A stretch of DNA of 36,055 nucleotides, from assembly GCA_007713455.1 (NCBI GenBank), contig VMRT01000035.1, positions 1 through 36,055 on the forward strand, read 5' to 3'. The stretch is from Pseudomonas sp. Lineage in GTDB: Bacteria > Pseudomonadota > Gammaproteobacteria > Pseudomonadales > Pseudomonadaceae. Of the stretch, positions 32,141 through 36,055 are shown one piece after another. Made by a program: the position numbers and the translations under genes. The stretch's first letter is position 1, and each line of letters starts with the position of its first letter. The notes under the pieces were generated by a model. That model was given only the letters and a program-made list of their open reading frames with translations. It did no database searches and was not told the DNA's origin.

Positions 32141-32733
32141 CCACCAATCCACAGCAACTGCTGACAGACGCCGAACTGGTAGACCTAGCGATCGCAAAGC
32201 CCGACGAGTTCACTGGGATCATCAACCGCATTCAACAGGCCACCCTGCAATTGCTCCGGGTCGATACCGCCGCGCAATGGATTGCGGCTGTTGAGCAGCA
32301 TGGTAGCGAGCGTGACGCGCTGGCCGCAGCCCGTGCCGAGCTGGCAGACGTGACCTGCCGCCTGGGGGTTGCACAGAAGGCGAATGAGGCTATTCGAGAA
32401 GGTAAGGGGCGACTGCGTGCCGACGCCCCCCTGCACGATGCCCGTGCGGTACTGGTACAGCAGAGCCTGGATCACGGCGCGAGGTGCCGAACGCTGGAGA
32501 ACGCAATTCAGCAGGCCGAACGGAGTCGTGACGCCAAAGTTCGCGGCTTGGTCGATGAAGGCGTTCCTGAGGCTACGGCGCTGTCGGTTGCCCGTCCGAC
32601 CTTGGGCGAGATTGCGCGCTTGAAAGAAGAGCACGAAGCCATTCCGGCCCAGCAAGCCGAGATCAAGAAGTTAATAGGCAGCTATGGCGTCCTGGTGCGT
32701 CACGTCTATCCAGAAACAACCGCCGCAGCGTAA
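32137..32733 (+). CDS. Hypothetical coiled-coil protein
   Basis: This 198-residue helical protein has probable coiled-coil stretches at residues 45-80 (VEQHGSERDALAAARAELAD) and 100-140 plus 155-180. It has no zinc cluster or membrane segment. Not recognised. Third gene in a four-gene overlapping set that begins with DUF3077. Confidence 0.68.
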   Translation: MTTNPQQLLTDAELVDLAIAKPDEFTGIINRIQQATLQLLRVDTAAQWIAAVEQHGSERDALAAARAELADVTCRLGVAQKANEAIREGKGRLRADAPLHDARAVLVQQSLDHGARCRTLENAIQQAERSRDAKVRGLVDEGVPEATALSVARPTLGEIARLKEEHEAIPAQQAEIKKLIGSYGVLVRHVYPETTAAA

Positions 32734-32820
32734 CGAACAAGGCGAGCCGTTTCGGCGGTTCGCCGGTACGTTTCGACAGGAGATAGAGCCTTGAGTAGAA
32801 CAGTTGGCCGAGGAAACACG

Positions 32821-32979
32821 ATGCCTACCAAGGGCGATCTGCGTCGCTATTGGCTGGAGTTGCGTGCTGCTGCCGATGCCGGTGACGTTGGAGCCATTGT
32901 TGCGCTGATCGCTTTGACCGAGAAGCGTCCGCTGATCTTTCCTATAGGTGGCGTCCAAGCGGAGGCGAGGAATGTCTGA
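32821..32979 (+). CDS. Small hypothetical protein
   Basis: This 52-residue protein (MPTKGDLRRYWLELRAAADA) has a helical body. GAGGA sits six bases before the ATG at 32821. A longer form from a TTG at 32791 also has a good AGGAG eight bases upstream, so the start is uncertain. It overlaps the regulator gene by 8 bases, hinting at shared control. Not recognised. Confidence 0.58.
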   Translation: MPTKGDLRRYWLELRAAADAGDVGAIVALIALTEKRPLIFPIGGVQAEARNV

Positions 32980-33619
32980 CGACGACAGCGGTATTCGTTG
33001 CGCCTCCTTGGGAAAGTTGCCATCCCGTCAGGAGCAAGTCGTTTTGGCAAAGGCTGTCGGCGCTCGCCTGCGAGAAGCCCGTGAACTTGCCGGCATGAGC
33101 CAGGTTTACGCCGCCAAGCAGCTTGGTTACTCCAACAGCTCCAAGCTCGCCAAGATCGAAGGCGGCAAGGACTCATCGCAAATACCCATGTGGGTCATCA
33201 AGCGCAGCGCTCGCCTGTATGACGCATCAATTGATTACCTGCTGGGCAATACCGAAACCATGGAGCGCGGCGACGTTGACCATGCCGCTTTGCGTGAGCT
33301 GAACGCCTTGATACTGGCAGATACCGAGCGCCAGCGCGTGCGCGACGCCGTAGCACTTTGCAGGTTGCGCCAGCGTGTCGTCACGGTGGAGCGGCTTGTG
33401 GGGCTGATGGCTGAGCAGATAACCGAGGCGGATCAAGCCCGCGCAAGGGTCGAGCAGTCCGAAGAGTGGCAGGAAGTTCGGGGCGGGTCGCGATGGGCAA
33501 ACGCCACCGAGCAGGCCGTATCTACCGCGCGCACCGCCGTGCGAACCCTTAAACGACTCCACGTGGAGGCTTCCATGGCCCGGCTGGATACCTTGCAGTT
33601 CAATTTGATTCTGGAGTGA
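32972..33619 (+). CDS. XRE-family transcriptional regulator
   Basis: This 215-residue protein has a helix-turn-helix over about residues 28-92 (VGARLREARELAGMSQVYAAKQLGY, then KLAKIEGGK) and a C-terminal helical region (about 100-215) that probably dimerises or senses. The start ATG at 32972 follows a GGAGGCGAGG ribosome binding site. It is the only XRE-type regulator of the element and could control the right-hand genes or sense induction. There is no self-cleavage (S24) domain, so it is not a CI-type repressor cut by RecA. Confidence 0.83.
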   Translation: MSDDDSGIRCASLGKLPSRQEQVVLAKAVGARLREARELAGMSQVYAAKQLGYSNSSKLAKIEGGKDSSQIPMWVIKRSARLYDASIDYLLGNTETMERGDVDHAALRELNALILADTERQRVRDAVALCRLRQRVVTVERLVGLMAEQITEADQARARVEQSEEWQEVRGGSRWANATEQAVSTARTAVRTLKRLHVEASMARLDTLQFNLILE

Positions 33620-33622
33620 TTT

Positions 33623-33823
33623 ATGCCGTCCCGACGCCGCAAGTCGCTGGCCCTGAGCGCAGCCAGGAAGAGCCTGATCAATCGCCAGGCGCACGCCATA
33701 TCACAGCTGTGCTACCTGGAAGCAAAAGCCCGGCTGACCGCCGAAGCACTGGCCGAGTTGGCCGAGATGCAACGGATCGCGGATGGTTTCCAAGAAACCA
33801 TGCTAACCGCTGTTAATCGGTGA
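33623..33823 (+). CDS. Small basic hypothetical protein
   Basis: This 66-residue protein is rich in R, K and A at the start (SRRRKSLALSAARKSLINRQ) and helical after that. CTGGAG six bases before the ATG is a fair ribosome binding site. It starts three bases after the regulator gene, so the two are probably co-transcribed. Not recognised. Confidence 0.62.
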   Translation: MPSRRRKSLALSAARKSLINRQAHAISQLCYLEAKARLTAEALAELAEMQRIADGFQETMLTAVNR

Positions 33824-33848
33824 AATTCCCAATTGATTTAGGTTAGCG

Positions 33849-34427
33849 ATGAGCAGGCAACGGGAGAAAGGGACAGTAGAGGACCGGCTGAGCCTGGACG
33901 TGCGCGCCCTGCGCCGGCGTGGCGTGCTGGTAGTGGGTGGGCGCGGCACATGGCAATGGGTGCGCAGTGGCAAGCAGGCTGGGCAGGTGTGCTTTGAAGT
34001 TGTGGCCGCTGATTGCTTGCGGCTGCGCTACCGGATTGCGACCGAGACCGGTGCCGAACTGAAGGACTACCGCGTCACTATTGTCAGGACACCGTGCTAC
34101 CTCGGTGGCTCGCGAGCGTGGTTCCTTTGCCCATGCTGTAGCCGCCGTGTCGCCCTGCTGTACTTGCGCGACCTGTTCGCCTGTAGACAGTGCCATCGTC
34201 TGAACTACGCGAGCCAGCAGGCCAGCAAGGCCAGCGCCGCGCTCGATCGTTCGCTATTGCTGAGAAGGGCAGTCGGAGCCAACGAAGGCCCGCTTATGCT
34301 TGGCGCGGACTGGATAGAGAGGCCCAAAGGCATGCACAGACAGAAGTTTGCCGCCAGGCTGGAACAGATCAAGAAGGCAGACGCCCGCGCTATGGATGCT
34401 TACAGGGCTGTCCTTGAAAGGTCTTGA
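33849..34427 (+). CDS. Zinc-ribbon hypothetical protein
   Basis: This 192-residue protein has a clear four-cysteine zinc ribbon in the middle: C94, C96/C97 in FLCPCCSRRVALLYLRD and C112, C115 in CRQCHRLNY. The N-terminal half is beta-rich with a conserved WQW turn (GRGTWQWVRSGKQAG, near 32-46). The C-terminus is helical and charged. I recall similar proteins near integrase ends of pseudomonad islands but no function. Last gene before the right attachment site. Confidence 0.74.
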   Translation: MSRQREKGTVEDRLSLDVRALRRRGVLVVGGRGTWQWVRSGKQAGQVCFEVVAADCLRLRYRIATETGAELKDYRVTIVRTPCYLGGSRAWFLCPCCSRRVALLYLRDLFACRQCHRLNYASQQASKASAALDRSLLLRRAVGANEGPLMLGADWIERPKGMHRQKFAARLEQIKKADARAMDAYRAVLERS

Positions 34428-34636
34428 TCGGCGAAACTTCCAACCAAGAGGAAGAGGGAGCGATCACGGCCACTGGCGAGCGAATGAGGGAGGTGGAAGA
34501 CAGCTGGGTCGAACTTTAACGACCGCTCAAAAAACAGCCAAAACAACCCCAGCAGCGGGCATCGTGTATGCCTGTGTGTATGCCAGCAAAAAACACAAAA
34601 CCAAAACACCAATTAAATCAGTATCTTGCATGTCGA
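34428..34636. other. Right-end non-coding region of the element
   Basis: About 200 bases without a gene between the zinc-ribbon gene and attR. GTGTATGCCTGTGTGTATGC at 34564-34583 matches the left-end motif at 20726-20745 in 19 of 20 bases and is a probable integrase arm site. The stretch 34584-34620 is A-rich, as DNA next to att sites often is. Confidence 0.6.
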
Positions 34637-34659
34637 GTTCAGGTGACGGTGTACCACCA
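34637..34659 (+). other. attR: diverged copy of the tRNA-Met 3' end
   Basis: GTTCAGGTGACGGTGTACCACCA matches the tRNA 3' end in about 20 of 24 positions, with one base missing. It has lost the ability to form a T arm, as expected for an unselected remnant. Ten bases on is a strong terminator, the arrangement expected for the original tRNA gene end. Confidence 0.68.
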
Positions 34660-34669
34660 GACAAAACAA

Positions 34670-34697
34670 GGGGTTGCGAAAGCTAACCCCTTTTTTG
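34670..34697 (+). terminator. Terminator stranded outside the element
   Basis: GGGGTT (34670-34675), loop GCGAAAGCT with an inner GC/GC pair, AACCCC (34685-34690), then six T. It lies ten bases after the tRNA remnant with no gene before it, so it is most simply the former terminator of tRNA-Met. Confidence 0.85.
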
Positions 34698-34747
34698 TTT
34701 GTGCCGGTGACTACACGCTGGCTACGGCTCGCTATGGCAAGGATGCT

Positions 34748-35030
34748 ATGAAGAAAATCGCTTTATGGCTCTTCAGAGCCGCTGCGGTCCTGGGTGCGCT
34801 TGGCTGGCTTGTACTTTTTTTGTTTGGCGCGGACTGTCTGTTTTTTCTCGAGCCAGACCACAGCCGAACACACTGTTTCGCTGTCTCCCTCTATATTTAT
34901 CAGCTGCTGTTGTTCCCGGCGACTGTGTTATCCACTCGTTTCATTTGTGTGGCTAACAGGTCGACAGCAGAACGCGACGCTGTTCTTCATCATTGCCCCT
35001 TTCCTGTTCGTTAAACTTCAGCTGTTCTGA
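34748..35030 (+). pseudogene. Small membrane protein gene, probably frameshifted
   Basis: The ATG at 34748 opens an 88-codon frame with two membrane helices (ALWLFRAAAVLGALGWLVLF, then VSLYIYQLLLFPATVLS) and ends at 35014. From about 34935 another frame carries a convincing hydrophobic end (NATLFFIIAPFLFVKLQLF) to a stop at 35030, while the first frame turns polar. A one-base indel near 34945-34965 would join them. It could instead be a sequencing error or simply a shorter protein. Confidence 0.5.
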
Positions 35031-35200
35031 TTCTGTCCGTTAGCTTCTGTTTGAAGTGCGTGCCCTTCACCAGAGGTGGTAGGCGCAGTGCCGATTTCAA
35101 CTCATCCGGCGAAAGGTGGCGCATAGCGCGTGGTCACTGACATCTGTCCCAGGAAACCTGATGCCTCGCTCTCGCTTAGTCGCCTTCCACTAGAGATCCA

Positions 35201-35232
35201 AAGGCGCCTGGCCAAAGCTAGCCGCCTTTTTT
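35201..35232 (+). terminator. Hairpin terminator
   Basis: AAGGCG (35201-35206) pairs with CGCCTT (35223-35228), with a T-run continuing to 35232. It lies in the 35031-35272 gap, which otherwise shows no gene. Confidence 0.68.
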
Positions 35233-35272
35233 CGTTCCTTTCTGTTTGCTGTTCCGTTTACCGAGGTAAGCC

Positions 35273-35482
35273 ATGCGTGACCGTTTCGATGAGATTCGTG
35301 CCGAGCGGGATGTTCATGCCGTGGAGCCGGTTGTTTACAACCGTGATCCCCATGCCGGGCTGTGGAAGCAGATCGCGTTGGGGATTGTGGTGGGTTATCT
35401 GGCGTTGGGTGTTTTGAGTGCCGTGGGTTGGGCGGTGGCTGTGCGGTTTGCGATGGGCAGTTTGCAGATTGCGGTGCCGTGA
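35273..35482 (+). CDS. Small membrane protein
   Basis: This 69-residue protein has a polar start (MRDRFDEIRAERDVHAVEPV) and one long hydrophobic helix at about residues 32-60 (LGIVVGYLALGVLSAVGWAV). It is a single-pass inner-membrane protein. Family not recognised. GAGGTAAGCC before the ATG provides a fair ribosome binding site. Confidence 0.66.
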   Translation: MRDRFDEIRAERDVHAVEPVVYNRDPHAGLWKQIALGIVVGYLALGVLSAVGWAVAVRFAMGSLQIAVP

Positions 35483-35650
35483 AAGCTGGGGCGTTAAGCT
35501 GGCGAGCAGTTTCTTCTGAGGCCGCGGTATCAGCGGGCTGTGGCGCCTTCTCTTGCCGTTGACGTTACCCGTGGTGCGGCGCAGAATCGGCGCCATTTCG
35601 CGGGGAGCCATCCTCCGCTAGCGGTTTCTTTGGTGTCTGAAGGGCGTGTG

Positions 35651-35812
35651 ATGAATACGTTGCTGTCTGCGGTCTCGGTGATCGTTTGTGTGTTGGCAAT
35701 CAGTGCGGGTGTGATGCTCGATGTTCGGCACAAGCCGAGCGACGAGGCGAAGCGGGTGTATACCGCCGAGCGGGTAAACGAGATTTTGCGGCGTAATACC
35801 AAGCAGAGCTGA
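35651..35812 (+). CDS. Small membrane-anchored protein
   Basis: This 53-residue protein has an N-terminal hydrophobic helix (LLSAVSVIVCVLAISAGVML, residues 4-23) and a charged tail (KPSDEAKRVYTAERVNEILR). GAAGGGCG upstream is the ribosome binding site. It ends 28 bases before a terminator. Function unknown. Confidence 0.6.
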   Translation: MNTLLSAVSVIVCVLAISAGVMLDVRHKPSDEAKRVYTAERVNEILRRNTKQS

Positions 35813-35839
35813 GCCGAGAGGCAAGGCGGCGGAATAAAA

Positions 35840-35865
35840 GAGGCGGCCCGAGGGTCGCCTTTTTC
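35840..35865 (+). terminator. Terminator after the small membrane gene
   Basis: AGGCGGCCC pairs with GGGTCGCCT (one G-T pair) and is followed by five T. It ends the plus-strand transcript of the 53-residue gene. Confidence 0.78.
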
Positions 35866-35869
35866 ATGC

Positions 35870-35896
35870 CCGAAAAAAGCCGGGCGCAAGCCCGGC
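35870..35896 (-). terminator. Minus-strand terminator
   Basis: On the minus strand GCCGGGC, loop TTGC, GCCCGGC is followed by six T. It implies that a leftward gene once ended here; the insertion sequence that begins at 35916 now lies between it and whatever is to the right. Confidence 0.75.
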
Positions 35897-35915
35897 GAAG
35901 TCCAACGAGGAGAGG

Positions 35916-36055
35916 TGAATCGCCCCGGGTTTCGTGGAGGCCTCAACTCTTGAGAAGATGAGGCCATGAGAAAGACTACGACCTACTCCCCCGAAGTCCG
36001 TGAACGTGCTGTGCGCATGGTTCTGGAACACCTGAACGACTATCCATCCGAGTGG
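35916..36055 (+). mobile_element. IS3-family insertion sequence, left end (cut by window)
   Basis: TGAATCGCCCCGGGTTTCGT at 35916 looks like an IS3-family terminal inverted repeat and is followed 50 bases later by a transposase orfA start. The right end is outside the window, so length and target duplication cannot be read. Confidence 0.78.
35966..36055 (+). CDS. IS3-family transposase OrfA, N-terminal fragment
   Basis: The 30 visible residues ([20 protein letters not shown], then [10 protein letters not shown]) are the start of the helix-turn-helix subunit of an IS3-type transposase. The reading frame is open to the window edge. Full transposase is expected from OrfA plus an OrfB frameshift product. 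Confidence 0.85.
   Translation, partial: MRKTTTYSPEVRERAVRMVLEHLNDYPSEW

Larger units (their letters stand above)
20589..34659. mobile_element. P4-satellite-like integrative element in tRNA-Met (~14 kb)
   Basis: The element is bounded by the 3' end of tRNA-Met on the left and a diverged copy of the same segment at 34637-34659. The content supports this: a P4-type integrase next to the tRNA, AlpA-like and KilA-N proteins, a Toprim protein plus DUF927 helicase, an iteron array, an antisense-RNA immunity region and many short unknown genes in overlapping order. A 20-base arm-site motif occurs near both ends (20726 and 34564). A terminator that fits the original tRNA transcript is stranded just outside the right end. 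I see no capsid, portal, terminase or tail operon, which fits a phage satellite or a replicating island rather than a full prophage. Confidence 0.85.

Noticed and set aside
20589..34659. Complete prophage
   Set aside because: No terminase, portal, capsid, tail operon, holin or endolysin can be seen.

Overview
The window looks like a chromosome segment of a Pseudomonas-lineage gammaproteobacterium, most likely the P. stutzeri group (Stutzerimonas). The basis is the 23S/5S rRNA sequence, high-GC codon use, an mks - leuA - holD - rimI - otsBA - can gene set, and intergenic repeats starting GTAGGGTGG. Nothing was searched; all family calls come from reading the sequence.

Layout. (1) 1-442: the 3' end of a 23S rRNA gene, a complete 5S rRNA gene and the rrn terminator. 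(2) 818-4386: a lipid-transport operon of two separate one-domain PqiA/LetA membrane proteins and a six-MCE-domain PqiB/LetB protein, ending in a bidirectional terminator. (3) 4490-9594, minus strand: the MksF-MksE-MksB condensin operon, with a repeat-filled gap between mksF and mksE. (4) 9913-12278: carboxynorspermidine decarboxylase and its partner dehydrogenase (polyamine synthesis). (5) 12624-15436: leuA, a divergent DNA polymerase III psi subunit (holD-like) and rimI, followed by a tandemly duplicated intergenic unit. (6) 15848-20402: an acidic HPr-related protein (minus), otsB-otsA (trehalose), a beta carbonic anhydrase and an EamA exporter. (7) 20536-20612: an elongator tRNA-Met with a good promoter. 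(8) 20589-34659: a ~14 kb integrative element in the tRNA 3' end. (9) 34660-36055: host sequence again, with the displaced tRNA terminator, a probably frameshifted membrane gene, two small membrane proteins, and the start of an IS3-family insertion sequence cut by the window edge.

The integrative element is the most interesting part. It has the plan of a P4-type phage satellite: tyrosine integrase, AlpA-like regulator, KilA-N protein, a Toprim primase-like protein overlapping a DUF927/P4-alpha-like helicase, and directly after these a dense array of GTGGGAAC iterons in both orientations that is very probably its replication origin. Upstream of the replication genes is a compact RNA control region. 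Two target boxes (each TTGGTCA plus CTCTAGG) flank a structured segment carrying the complementary blocks (GCCTAGAG plus TGACCAA), with an attenuator-like pair of competing hairpins in between. This is the architecture of the P4 CI / P1 C4 antisense RNA immunity systems.

The right half holds a pair of tandem paralogues with a duplicated leader, a lone minus-strand gene, a DUF3077 gene, a SWIM-type zinc-binding protein, an XRE regulator, a zinc-ribbon protein and several short unknowns. No capsid, terminase or portal gene is visible, so if the element is mobile as a particle it must rely on a helper phage.
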